64,000 nucleotides of DNA from the NCBI RefSeq assembly GCF_051859025.1, contig NZ_JBHYGL010000037.1, positions 274,420-338,419 on the forward strand, in the 5' to 3' direction. Position 1 is the first letter of the stretch, and each line of letters begins with the position of its first letter. The notes under the pieces were generated by a model, which was not told the DNA's origin, ran no database searches, and saw only the letters and a list, made by a program, of their open reading frames with translations. Positions 43,399 through 51,163 of this stretch are shown here, one piece after another. The DNA is from Falsiroseomonas sp051859025. Lineage in GTDB: Bacteria > Pseudomonadota > Alphaproteobacteria > Acetobacterales > Acetobacteraceae. The position numbers and the translations under genes were made by a program.

Positions 43399-44388
43399 TC
43401 AGGCCTCGACGCGGATGTTCTTCTCCCGCACCAGCTGCGCCCATTGCGTGCGCTCCGCGCGCGCGAAGGCCGCGAGTTCATCCGGAGTCGAGGGCTCGGC
43501 GACCCCGGCCTGCTGGCGGAACACCGCCTGCGTCGTCTCATGCCGCATGCCCGTGCGCACCGCCTCGTTCAGCCTGGCGATGATGGCGGGCGGCGTCCGC
43601 GCGGGGGCGTAGAGCGCCAGCCACAGGCCGGTGGACAGCGGCACGCCCAGTTCCGCCAGGGTCGGCACACCAGGCGTCAGGTCGATGCGGTTCGCATGGG
43701 CCAGGGCCACGATCCGCGCGCGGTTGTCGCGCGCCAGGCTCTCCGCGCCGCCGACCGGCAGCATCATGGAATCGACCTGCCCCGCCGCCACCGCCTGCAT
43801 CCCCGGCGCCTGCGCGGCGAAGGGCACGTGCAGCTTCTCGAACCCCTGCGCCCGGGCGACGAATTCGAAGGCGAGGTGGGAGGAGGAGCCGACGCCCCAG
43901 GAGGCATGGGAAAGCCGCCCGGCCTCTCGCCGCGCTTCCCTGACGAAGCTGGCGTAATCCGTGATCTCCCGCCGGTGGGCGCCGATCATCAGCGCGAAGG
44001 GCACGCGCGTGACCATGGAGATCGGCGCGAAATCCGTCTCGTCATTGTAGGGCAGATTGGGGAAGGTGGAGCGGTTGATCGCGAAGGTGTCGGTGATGCC
44101 CATCGTGATCGTGGTGCCATCGGGCGCGGCCCGCGCCGCGGCCAGGGTGCCGACGGTGCCGTTGGCGCCCGCACGGTTCTCCACCACCACCGGCTGGCCG
44201 AGCGTGGCCTGCAGGCCGACCGCCACGCCGCGGCTGATCACATCCGTGATGCCGCCGGCATTGTAGGGGACGATGATGCGGATGGGCCGGTCCGGCAGGC
44301 CGGACTGGGCCAGCGCCGGGCGCGCCAGCGGCGCGGCAAGCAGGGTGGCGGCGCCGCCCAGGATGGCGCGGCGGTTCAGACGTATCAT
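43399..44388 (-). CDS. TctC/Bug-type tripartite tricarboxylate transporter receptor
   Basis: This is a 329-aa exported receptor. MIRLNRRAILGGAATLLAAPLARPALAQ is a signal peptide with a twin-Arg-like start. Bug landmarks follow: IRIIVPYNAGGITDVISRGVAVGLQATLG and VVENRAGANGTVGTLAAARAAPDG. The gene is divergent from another receptor of the same family at 44623, separated by 234 bp that is AT-rich near the 44389 end. No permease gene is adjacent. Confidence 0.88.
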   Translation of the reverse strand: MIRLNRRAILGGAATLLAAPLARPALAQSGLPDRPIRIIVPYNAGGITDVISRGVAVGLQATLGQPVVVENRAGANGTVGTLAAARAAPDGTTITMGITDTFAINRSTFPNLPYNDETDFAPISMVTRVPFALMIGAHRREITDYASFVREARREAGRLSHASWGVGSSSHLAFEFVARAQGFEKLHVPFAAQAPGMQAVAAGQVDSMMLPVGGAESLARDNRARIVALAHANRIDLTPGVPTLAELGVPLSTGLWLALYAPARTPPAIIARLNEAVRTGMRHETTQAVFRQQAGVAEPSTPDELAAFARAERTQWAQLVREKNIRVEA

Positions 44389-44622
44389 CGGATGCTTCCC
44401 TGTTTATGGATTTCTTGTAATCTTTCATCCATGATATCGTATTCAAGAGGCACGCGCAGAAAAACCGCGCGACCCCTACCCTGGGTTGCGGCCCGCCCCG
44501 CCCCGGCCCGCTTACGAAAACGGAACTGGCGCGCCTGGAACGGATGACATAGACGACCCGTCAACGGTCCGAGCCTTTCCCGAGACAGGGACCCGCTTTT
44601 GTTCAAGAGGAGACGCAGCACA
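44389..44622. promoter_or_regulatory. Divergent intergenic region of two TctC receptor genes
   Basis: No gene is seen. The 60 bases next to 44389 are clearly AT-rich (TTTATGGATTTC, GATATCGTATTC), consistent with a promoter region for the left gene. AAGAGGAG before 44623 is the ribosome site of the right gene. No operator palindrome was recognised. Confidence 0.5.
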
Positions 44623-45606
44623 ATGATCGGAATCGGCAAGCGCGCGCTGATGGGGCTTGCGGCGGCAGCGATGCTGTCCGCCCCCGCCTTGGCGCAGGCC
44701 CCCTACCCCACGCGCCCCATCACCATGATCATCCCCTTCGCGGCCGGCGGCCCGACGGACACGGTGGGCCGGCTGATCGCCCAGACCATGGGCAACGAAC
44801 TCGGCCAGCCCGTGGTGGTGGAGAATGTCGGCGGCGCCGGCGGCACGATCGGCGCGCAGCGCGTCGCGCAGGCGCGCCCCGATGGCTACACCATCCTGCT
44901 GCACCATATCGGCATGGCGACGATCCCGACGCTCTATCGTCGTGTGGCCTATGATCCGATCAACGGGTTCGAGACCATCGGCCTGGTCACCGACGTGCCG
45001 ATGACGCTCGTCGCCCGCCGCAACTTCCCCGCCAACAACCTGCAGGAACTGGTGCAGGTGGTCCAGCGGGACCGCGAGAAGCTGAACTACGCCAATGCGG
45101 GCATCGGCGCGGCCAGCCACCTCTGCGGCCTGCTGTTCATGCACGCCATCAACGCGCCGATGACGACGGTGCCCTACCGCGGCACCGGCCCCGCCATGAA
45201 CGACCTGGTCGCGGGCACCGTGGACCTGATGTGCGACCAGACCACGAGCACCACGGAACAGATCCGCGGCAACACCATCCGCGCCTTCGCCGTCACCACG
45301 CCGAACCGCGTCGCCGCCCTGCCCGACCTGCCGACCGCGGCGGAGGCGGGCCTGCCGGGCTTCGATGTCAGCGTCTGGCACGGCCTCTATGCGCCACGCG
45401 CCACGCCGCGCCCGATCGTGGACCGGCTGAACCGTTCCCTCGTCGCCGCCCTGCGGGATGAAACGATCGCGCGCCGTTTCAACGACCTCGGCACGGCGCC
45501 GGTCGCGATCGAGCGCGCGACGCCGGAGGCCCACCGCGCCTTCTGGCAGGCGGACATCGCCAAGTGGCGCCCCCTGATCCAGGCCGCCGGCCAATTCGCC
45601 GACTGA
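44623..45606 (+). CDS. TctC/Bug-type tripartite tricarboxylate transporter receptor
   Basis: This is a 327-aa exported receptor. The signal peptide runs to ALAQA. It is followed by RPITMIIPFAAGGPTDTVGRLIAQTMGNELGQPVVVENVGGAGGTIGAQRVAQARPDGY and MTTVPYRGTGPAMNDLVAGTVDLM, all typical of Bug receptors. The ATG at 44623 with AAGAGGAG upstream is chosen over the TTG at 44599. The signal peptide confirms this. A terminator follows at 45690-45720. Confidence 0.88.
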   Translation: MIGIGKRALMGLAAAAMLSAPALAQAPYPTRPITMIIPFAAGGPTDTVGRLIAQTMGNELGQPVVVENVGGAGGTIGAQRVAQARPDGYTILLHHIGMATIPTLYRRVAYDPINGFETIGLVTDVPMTLVARRNFPANNLQELVQVVQRDREKLNYANAGIGAASHLCGLLFMHAINAPMTTVPYRGTGPAMNDLVAGTVDLMCDQTTSTTEQIRGNTIRAFAVTTPNRVAALPDLPTAAEAGLPGFDVSVWHGLYAPRATPRPIVDRLNRSLVAALRDETIARRFNDLGTAPVAIERATPEAHRAFWQADIAKWRPLIQAAGQFAD

Positions 45607-45689
45607 TTCGTCAGGCTGCCGCGGGCGGGTTGCGAAGCGGGGCGACATCGCTTCGCAGCCGGCGCAGGCTTCGAGGCTGTACGAAGAGG

Positions 45690-45720
45690 GGGCGGTCCGA
45701 AGGGGCCGCCCTTTTCGTTT
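45690..45720. terminator. Terminator between receptor and adenosine deaminase genes
   Basis: GGGCGG (45690-45695) pairs with CCGCCC (45706-45711), followed by TTTTCGTTT. It serves the plus-strand receptor gene, and the stop of the convergent deaminase gene lies at its edge. Confidence 0.75.
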
Positions 45721-46862
45721 CAGCGGCGGGTGACGGCCAGGTCCAGCGTCCGGTCCCCGGGGTCCAGGTCCCGCTCCAGCGCGTCCAGCGCCTCGCTGAA
45801 GGAAGCCCGCAGAGCGGCCTTGCGCGCCTCCGGCAGCCAGCTCGCCTCAACACCCGCCAGGGACAGTGCCCGCGCCTCCTGCGGGCCCCAGGCAAGGCCC
45901 GAGAACACCGTGCGCCAGGAATGGCCCATGGTGGTGCCGAAGATGGCGGGGTCATCGGTGCCGAGCACCAGGTTCAGCCCGGCCTCCCGCATCGCCTTGA
46001 TGCGCTGCCGCCGCGGAGCGCGGTTGAAGTTCATGCCGGACCAGCAGGCCATGGTGAAGGGCACCTGTTCCGCCTTCGCCCTGGCCACCACCAGCGGGTC
46101 CGCCAGGATGCCGTAGCCATGGTCCAGCCGGTCGCAGCCCAGCGCATCACGGCAATGGGTGAAATGCGCGGGCGGTGCCTCGAACGGTGCCTGGTTGTCC
46201 TCGCACAGATGGGCGGTGCGCCGGTAGCCCGCGCGGCCGGCCTGGCGCCAGGCCTCCACCCAGACCAAGGGCGGGCCGGCACGTTCCGCCCCATCGAGGC
46301 CGATGCCCACGACCTCCGGCCGCGGGTGCTGCGCCATCCAGTCGAGCATCTGCAGCGCTTCCGAGGGCAGGCACACGCTGCGGTCGATGCAGGCGATAAG
46401 GCGTGAGGAAACGCCATAGGCGCGCTCGCCCTTGGCCAGCCCCTCGATCAGCCCATCCACCAGTTCCGGGTAGCCGATGCCGGTGGGTGTCGAGTAATGC
46501 GGGTTGAAGAAGATCTCGGCGTGGCGCGTGTTGCCGTGCCGGTGAAGGTCCTCGATGCATTCGAAGGCGACGCGCGCGAAATCCTGCGGCGTCGCGACCG
46601 CCAGCGCGGCCAGGCGCAGCACTTCGAGGAAATCGTAGAAGGTCTCGAACCGATAGAGTTCCGCGGCCGGCTTCGGCAGGCGCAGTTCGTTGAGATAGGC
46701 GAGTTCGTCCAGCGTCTCCGGCCGGATGGCGCCGGCGATGTGGAGGTGCAGTTCCACCTTCGGGACGGCGTCGAGATAGTCGGAGAAGGACAGCCCGGGC
46801 ATCAGCGCGACGGTGCCGTCTTCGGCGGGAAGGCAGCGGGCGACATCGGGCAGGTTCCGCAC
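45720..46862 (-). CDS. Adenosine deaminase family protein
   Basis: This is a 380-aa metal-dependent amidohydrolase. The zinc pair is in KVELHLHIAGAI, whereas most adenosine deaminases have HLEGS. The third His and the catalytic Glu are in RTAHLCEDNQ, where the usual motif is HAGE. The later His is in DRLDHGYG, and the two acids are in LGTDDPAIFGTT. All ligands are therefore present but the loops differ. The substrate may be adenosine, adenine or another 6-aminopurine-like base. The GTG start at 46862 has a GGTGGAG site 8 bases upstream. Met at 46802 is an alternative, giving the family-like MPGLSFSDYL. Confidence 0.78.
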   Translation of the reverse strand: MRNLPDVARCLPAEDGTVALMPGLSFSDYLDAVPKVELHLHIAGAIRPETLDELAYLNELRLPKPAAELYRFETFYDFLEVLRLAALAVATPQDFARVAFECIEDLHRHGNTRHAEIFFNPHYSTPTGIGYPELVDGLIEGLAKGERAYGVSSRLIACIDRSVCLPSEALQMLDWMAQHPRPEVVGIGLDGAERAGPPLVWVEAWRQAGRAGYRRTAHLCEDNQAPFEAPPAHFTHCRDALGCDRLDHGYGILADPLVVARAKAEQVPFTMACWSGMNFNRAPRRQRIKAMREAGLNLVLGTDDPAIFGTTMGHSWRTVFSGLAWGPQEARALSLAGVEASWLPEARKAALRASFSEALDALERDLDPGDRTLDLAVTRR

Positions 46863-46972
46863 AGGTGGGGCTCCACCTTCCTATTCAGCCCGGAGAGCGT
46901 CAATCACGCGTCGCATTTCCCCCCAGCCGGGGTTGCCCCCCCGCCCGCGGCTGGCTAGAACGCCGCCGCGTA

Positions 46973-47062
46973 GGACAGGTGGCCGAGTGGTCGATGGCGC
47001 ACGCCTGGAAAGTGTGTAGGCGCGAAAGCGTCTCGTGGGTTCGAATCCCACCCTGTCCGCCA
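46973..47062 (+). tRNA. tRNA-Ser (GGA anticodon)
   Basis: A complete class II tRNA. The acceptor stem GGACAGG (46973-46979) pairs with CCTGTCC (47052-47058), discriminator G and an encoded CCA follow. The anticodon loop CTGGAAA centres on GGA, reading UCC/UCU Ser. The long variable arm (TAGGCGCGAAAGCGTCT) and the T loop GTTCGAATC are present. Its last 14 bases are one attachment repeat of the island that follows, and integration leaves the gene intact. Confidence 0.96.
47049..47062 (+). repeat. Left attachment site (attL) in the tRNA-Ser 3' end
   Basis: CACCCTGTCCGCCA, the end of the T arm, acceptor stem and CCA, occurs again without mismatch at 52635-52648 at the far end of the integrase gene. 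Confidence 0.88.
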
Positions 47063-47698
47063 CCAGAACCTCCCATCTCATTGATTTGTCGGCGTTTTCC
47101 TGAAAACCCGGAAAACCTACCCCCATTCCCACCCCCACCGCGCGGCGAGACGCCTGTGGAGGGAGCTAGACGGCGCGGCCCTACCGCTGCCCGTCACCTC
47201 CTCCAACTGACCGGACGACGCGCCTCAAGGTGCGTACCGATTCGGAGCACCGCACCCCGTTCGGTAGCTAGGGGGGGCCTTGGACGAAAGCCGCAGTGGC
47301 CTTGTGTTTAGGCGTGTTTTGGGGTGGGGTAGGCACCCCGGGGGACAGAAAAAGCCCCCCGCCGTGCTTGGCTCTGGATGCCGCGCCGACAGGCTCGCGG
47401 CCCTCGAATGAAAAACTCTACAATAATCACCCGCACTGCTGTGCTGGAAGTTGGCAGAATAACCGGCGAATTTAGGTACCGGCGGGCACTTGAATTAGGG
47501 TTAGGCATGCCCCGAGTTATGGAAGAGTGCCCCCCGAGTCGAACTCGCTTTCGATCGTCCTGTAGGGCAGCGATCTTGTTTTCTGAAGGCTGAGATTCCC
47601 GGGGATATAATATTCAGCATTGTTGTATTTTGCATCGGCTTAATGGTTCTGGTTTTACATCAAATTCTGACATCACCCAAGAAAAAAGGTTCTCAAGA
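47063..47698. other. Non-coding left end of the island with a candidate integrase arm site
   Basis: The only notable elements are CTACCCCCAT (47117-47126), repeated near the right end, the GTTTTC/GAAAAC palindrome just before it (about 47094-47107), and G/C-run sequences around 47310-47370. Short open frames here have no start signals or coding character. The last 60 bases are AT-rich and probably contain the promoter of the GIY-YIG gene. Confidence 0.55.
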
Positions 47699-48388
47699 AT
47701 GAGCGGTCACGATAGCTCATCAGAAAGGCCGCGCCAAGAAGGTTTCTGCTACCTAATTGGATGCGAAGCCATGCCGAGTTTATTTAAAATTGGGAGAACA
47801 TCAAGAAATCCCTATGAGCGAATTGCAGAGATATCAGCCGCAACCGGAATTCCAGTTAAGTTTAATTTAATTTGTGCGATTTTTGTTATTGATTGTTATT
47901 TTATCGAGAGCCATTTACATCAAAAATTTGAGGGCCGAAGGATAAACCAAGCCAGAGAGTTTTTTCAGTTTAATGACGTAAGCGACGCGAGAAATAATTT
48001 TGTTTCGGCAATTTCAGAAAACGCCCATATGATCGATATTATGGGATTTACTAATGTCCAGCATGGAGCGGGAGTCGCGACCCTCAAAAGAGAGATTTTA
48101 GACCTAGAAAGAAAAAATGCGCTTCTTGAATCTTCCCTAGTTAAGCTACAAAATGAAAAAAATAATTTAAAATCCACCATAACCCATCTGCAAAATTCCC
48201 TCCACGTTCTTGCACACGACACGCAAGTGAATTATGAACAAAGAATTTCTGGTGAAAAATCCAAACATGATAAATATATTCACTCTTTGGAGCAGCAGCT
48301 GGAATTATTCAGAAATCTCTGCAGAGACAATCCCTACGATTTAGCGCTGCAAATTCACGAAAGGTGGTCAAAAAACCGCCAGGGATGA
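47699..48388 (+). CDS. GIY-YIG (T5orf172-like) protein with long coiled-coil tail, island cargo
   Basis: This is a 229-aa protein in very AT-rich DNA, foreign to this genome. The N-terminal half carries a T5orf172/MUG113-type GIY-YIG domain: GFCYLIGC, the catalytic-region KIGRTSRNPYERI (about 40-52) and a closing ESHLHQKFEGRRI, with the Glu of the family. From about residue 125 a coiled coil of some 90 residues follows (LKREILDLERKNALLESSL). Such domains occur in phage and island proteins, and nuclease activity is likely but not shown. The start MSGHDSS at 47699 is preferred over TTG 47630. A toxin or phage-defence role is a guess. Confidence 0.74.
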   Translation: MSGHDSSSERPRQEGFCYLIGCEAMPSLFKIGRTSRNPYERIAEISAATGIPVKFNLICAIFVIDCYFIESHLHQKFEGRRINQAREFFQFNDVSDARNNFVSAISENAHMIDIMGFTNVQHGAGVATLKREILDLERKNALLESSLVKLQNEKNNLKSTITHLQNSLHVLAHDTQVNYEQRISGEKSKHDKYIHSLEQQLELFRNLCRDNPYDLALQIHERWSKNRQG

Positions 48389-48437
48389 TGTTCTGTCGTT
48401 TAATTCTATAGTTTAATTTACTCAATTGTGCCAACTT

Positions 48438-48578
48438 ATGGCGCTGTGGTGGCTCGTCCGGAGTAGACGGCAACGCGCGCTCGCAGCTGAAGCGAGCGGA
48501 CGCGGGCCAGCTGCTATCTCCAAAGGCAAGCCATCAACATACTTTGACGTCCACATTCGAGTAGTTGAGGATAAATAG
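48438..48578 (+). CDS. Possible 46-aa reading frame in the island
   Basis: The frame runs ATG 48438 to TAG 48576-48578, encoding a short basic N-terminus and the tail KGKPSTYFDVHIRVVEDK. The tail has a natural strand-like composition. There is no Shine-Dalgarno sequence and GC content rises sharply compared with its neighbours. It may be a remnant of another gene, and its status is doubtful. Confidence 0.25.
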   Translation: MALWWLVRSRRQRALAAEASGRGPAAISKGKPSTYFDVHIRVVEDK

Positions 48579-48615
48579 TTAGCGCGCTTATGCTCCGGAA
48601 GAGGCAAATCAACAT

Positions 48616-49083
48616 ATGCGGAAAACTACCTTGGTCACATTTATGCTGGCCGGAATGATTGGTGGATGTGGAACACCACCAGCCCAACATCTTGTGGAAG
48701 AGTGTCAACGAACAACGCCCCGAGCATCTGGGGCACGATGGGATTGCTTGCAAAGAGCAAGCGCCCAAACAGAAAATTCACAGAGAGAGTTGCAAAATGC
48801 ACAGAGAGAGTTGCAAAGACAGGCATATTTTCAAGGATTGGCAAGCTTGTGTGATTCGTTTGGGATGCAGCGGGGGACACCCGCCTTCAATCAGTGCATA
48901 TATCAACAACAGCAAGTCGAACTACAGAAACAGCAAGTCGAACTACAGAATAATGCCAATGCGGAAGCCGCGAGAGCGATGCGAATGCAGCAGAGTTTGC
49001 AAATGCTAAACCCGCCAACGCGGCCAAACCCTGTGATTAGTTGCACAAGGCTGCCTGGGTCATGGACGACCACATGCCAATAA
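48616..49083 (+). CDS. Small lipoprotein with heptad repeats, island cargo
   Basis: This is a 155-aa protein with a lipoprotein signal (MRKTTLVTFMLAGMIGGCG, lipid Cys18). The Gln/Glu-rich middle contains QRELQNAQRELQ and later QQVELQKQQVELQ, predicted to coil. Each repeat is an exact or near-exact 21-nt tandem duplication (48779-48820 and 48910-48950), so the coil has grown recently by slippage. Cys pairs near residues 30, 44, 78 and 92, plus a C-terminal SCTRLPGSWTTTC motif, suggest disulfides. It is probably anchored in the periplasm. A role in phage or plasmid exclusion is possible but unsupported. Confidence 0.64.
   Translation: MRKTTLVTFMLAGMIGGCGTPPAQHLVEECQRTTPRASGARWDCLQRASAQTENSQRELQNAQRELQRQAYFQGLASLCDSFGMQRGTPAFNQCIYQQQQVELQKQQVELQNNANAEAARAMRMQQSLQMLNPPTRPNPVISCTRLPGSWTTTCQ
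48779..48950 (+). repeat. Two 21-nt tandem duplications in the island lipoprotein gene
   Basis: CACAGAGAGAGTTGCAAA occurs at 48779-48796 and 48800-48817. CAGCAAGTCGAACTACAGAA occurs at 48910-48929 and 48931-48950. Both have a period of 21 and preserve the reading frame. Confidence 0.85.
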
Positions 49084-49430
49084 AAAACAGCAAGAGGAGA
49101 TTTTTTATAGAGATAGGATATGGTAATAATCTAGGGGCATACCTTCAACGCAGCGAAAACAAGCCTAATTCTCTGCCGCCGATCCGTACCCTTGCAGCGC
49201 GTTGCCAGAGCGCCTCCTTTCGACGCCACCTGGCCAAATTTCTTATCTAAACCGTCACATCCTGGGTTGCCTGTGTCCTTGCGGCGTTAGTGGCTGGCGA
49301 TCCGTAGCGGTGTAGCGGCGTTCTGGGAGTGTAAGGGAAAGCACGCATACATCGGGAGGGGCGCCTATCGACTGCCCCTCCTCCCCTCGGTCATGCTCCC
49401 ACGGGGCGCTACACCGCTACACGTTGGGGG
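49084..49430. other. Non-coding region with inverted repeats, candidate origin or operator
   Basis: No gene is supported in this 347-bp stretch. GTAGCGGTGTAGCG (49304-49317) and its reverse complement CGCTACACCGCTAC (49407-49420) face each other. Each contains two GTAGCG cores. Between them GGGAGGGGC and GCCCCTC (49354-49380) make a strong stem. AT-rich DNA lies to the left (49080-49140). The repeats end 10 bp before the DUF3631 stop codon. Confidence 0.55.
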
Positions 49431-50549
49431 TTAGCCCTCTTCCGCGCCCGGAGCCTCTTTGCCAAGGGGCGGCAGATATCGCTCCCACGCATCCTTGAAG
49501 GCGGAACGTGCGTAGCCCTTCTTCACAACATCACGATCCCGGAAATTTTCGGGAGCGATCTGGTAAGACTTGAGGACCGAGGCGAGGCGCACAGGGGTTA
49601 TGCACTGCCCCCGATGATACTCGGGCCATGGGCGGTCTTCCATCTCCCCCAATTTTTCGCAGATGGCCGCGCTAAACATCCGGTCCGCCTTCTCAGCCTC
49701 AAAGATGGCGCGGATATCGCCGAGCAGCGTTACGCCATCGCTTCCCGTCGCCTCCCGGTTGGCTTCTGCGGTGAACAACTCCAACAGCGCCGATCTGGTG
49801 CGCTGCGGCCAGGCACCTCCGGCGTGGTCCGCGATGGCCAGCAGCGGCACCGAGATATCCTCCTGCCTGTCAGAGAAGCCGTCCGGCATCTCCGGCTCCG
49901 AGTGAGGGCTAAGGTCGGTGGCTTCCGCCCACGCCGCCAGAGCCTCGCCTAGCTGCTTCACTCCGGCACGGTGCATCCGGAGCTTTGTGACGGACTCGCT
50001 TGGCAGTTTCCTCCGAAGAGCGATTGGGACCGACCGATCCGCGATGGTTGACGGCAGGAGACCAATGCCGGCGAGACCTACGGCGCAAAAGGTGGCAAAC
50101 TCCTGCGGCTCCCATTCGCCGTTGGGACCAGTGCGCGCGCTGATGATTTTGCGGCCGGACGCCTCGAAGCCGGAGTTGAGGATTCCCCGAAGGGCCTCGT
50201 CACCCGAGACGTAGGTATCCGCTTCATCGATCAGCAGCGTTAGCCGTCCCCCGCTTTCAACCAAGCGAGGTAGCACGGCGGCACTGATCTGGTCCGCCTT
50301 CTTGGGATTGCGGCACAGACTGTTCAGCAGGTCCATCAGAGTGCTTTTCCCGGACTGCTTCTCTGCCGACAGGACGTTGAGCCTTGGGGTGTGCTGGAAG
50401 CGCTCATAGACCCATGTGTGGGCCACCCAGAGGGAGGCCGCTGCACTCTGCGCCTCGCTCATCACCATGTGCCGCCTGAAGGTTGCGTTAACTTTGTCCA
50501 AAATTTCGGACGTCGAAAGCAACTCTGACTTAGTATCATTGCCGGACAT
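49431..50549 (-). CDS. DUF3631 ATPase (phage/plasmid type)
   Basis: This is a 372-aa protein. A Walker A-like loop, SAEKQSGKST, ends with Lys68 and Ser69, missing the first Gly of the consensus. The Walker B LTLLIDEAD has Asp108 and Glu109, and a downstream ISARTGPNGEWEPQEFATF segment is typical of DUF3631. The conserved RSVPIALRRKLP is next. The C-terminal third is helical (SALLELFTAEANRE). Such proteins are found in islands, phages and plasmids beside primase or replication genes, and a replicative helicase-like role is inferred only. The start at 50549 (MSGND) is chosen. The frame remains open to 50687 but would overlap the AlpA gene. Confidence 0.77.
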   Translation of the reverse strand: MSGNDTKSELLSTSEILDKVNATFRRHMVMSEAQSAAASLWVAHTWVYERFQHTPRLNVLSAEKQSGKSTLMDLLNSLCRNPKKADQISAAVLPRLVESGGRLTLLIDEADTYVSGDEALRGILNSGFEASGRKIISARTGPNGEWEPQEFATFCAVGLAGIGLLPSTIADRSVPIALRRKLPSESVTKLRMHRAGVKQLGEALAAWAEATDLSPHSEPEMPDGFSDRQEDISVPLLAIADHAGGAWPQRTRSALLELFTAEANREATGSDGVTLLGDIRAIFEAEKADRMFSAAICEKLGEMEDRPWPEYHRGQCITPVRLASVLKSYQIAPENFRDRDVVKKGYARSAFKDAWERYLPPLGKEAPGAEEG

Positions 50550-50635
50550 ATACAATTTCCACACGCAAGATGGCTGCAATGCAGCCGATAGATTTCTTAA
50601 TCGTAGTAAACCCAGCACCTTCAACGGTGGTGCCG

Positions 50636-50893
50636 TTACCGCCCCTGCCCTCCGGCCATAGCCGGACAGAGGCCCGAGAGACGCCAACGGGGCGCTTTCG
50701 GGGTGATGCGTACGGGCGCGGGAACCGTCCCAGCTCGCACGTCACGCCAGAAGGTTGAAAGGCCTTGGCGTCGGTAGGCTGCGGCCTCTCTGGCCGTCAG
50801 CAATGGGTCTTGAGCTACAAATGCCGGAGTTGGTGGAAGCGGCAGGCTCCGCCGCGAACGGATAACGGTGGGTTGGGTCACGTCGTGGGGCAT
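50636..50893 (-). CDS. AlpA/excisionase-like helix-turn-helix protein
   Basis: This is an 85-aa protein. The central LLTAREAAAYRRQGLSTFWRDVRAG, followed by PAPVRI and RWRLSGL, matches the AlpA/MerR-type winged helix of prophage regulators and excisionases. It is followed by a short Gly-rich tail. It is probably the directionality or activation factor of the island. It is transcribed toward the DUF3631 gene, with 86 bp between its stop and that gene's start. The start used is ATG 50893, and an in-frame TTG at 50899 is possible. The first helix position (AYRRQG) differs from the usual AYLGIS, so DNA specificity may be unusual. Confidence 0.62.
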   Translation of the reverse strand: MPHDVTQPTVIRSRRSLPLPPTPAFVAQDPLLTAREAAAYRRQGLSTFWRDVRAGTVPAPVRITPKAPRWRLSGLCPAMAGGQGR

Positions 50894-51163
50894 CTCCAAT
50901 CGAGGTTGATGCCCGCAAGATAACCCGGCTCCGTCGCAAAATTCAACTACGCCACAAATATGTCACGCTGAGAATATTTTGTTTCTTTTCAAGACCTTAT
51001 GCCTTGGGTGCCCAGCCACCCAGCCCCGAGGTCGAGGAACTTCGCTTTTGCCAGACCGACTTGCGGCTATCCAAGAAACTTCTTTCGTGTCATGTTGATC
51101 TCTTGTCTATTCTCAAAATAGAATCGTTATAGAAACGCCCCTACTTTGACTTTGCGAAGATGC
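50894..51163. promoter_or_regulatory. AT-rich promoter region upstream of the AlpA-like gene
   Basis: No gene is seen. ATTCT and AGAAT (about 51112-51128) form a small palindrome around CAAAAT, close to the integrase stop. The AT-rich tracts (GAATATTTTGTTTCTTTTC, TTGATCTCTTG) lie upstream of the minus-strand AlpA gene and probably hold its promoter. The integrase itself ends at 51164, so this is also its 3' region. Confidence 0.45.

Noticed and set aside
47378..47593. 71-codon frame in the left end of the island
   Set aside because: No ribosome site, Arg-rich random-like translation, and lies in G/C-run sequence.
49041..49250. 69-codon plus-strand frame at the end of the island lipoprotein gene
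   Set aside because: Overlaps the lipoprotein 3' end, no ribosome site, and mixed composition with no recognisable domain.
50536..50745. Minus-strand frame overlapping the AlpA-like gene in another phase
   Set aside because: The AlpA-like frame has the helix-turn-helix pattern; this one has none.
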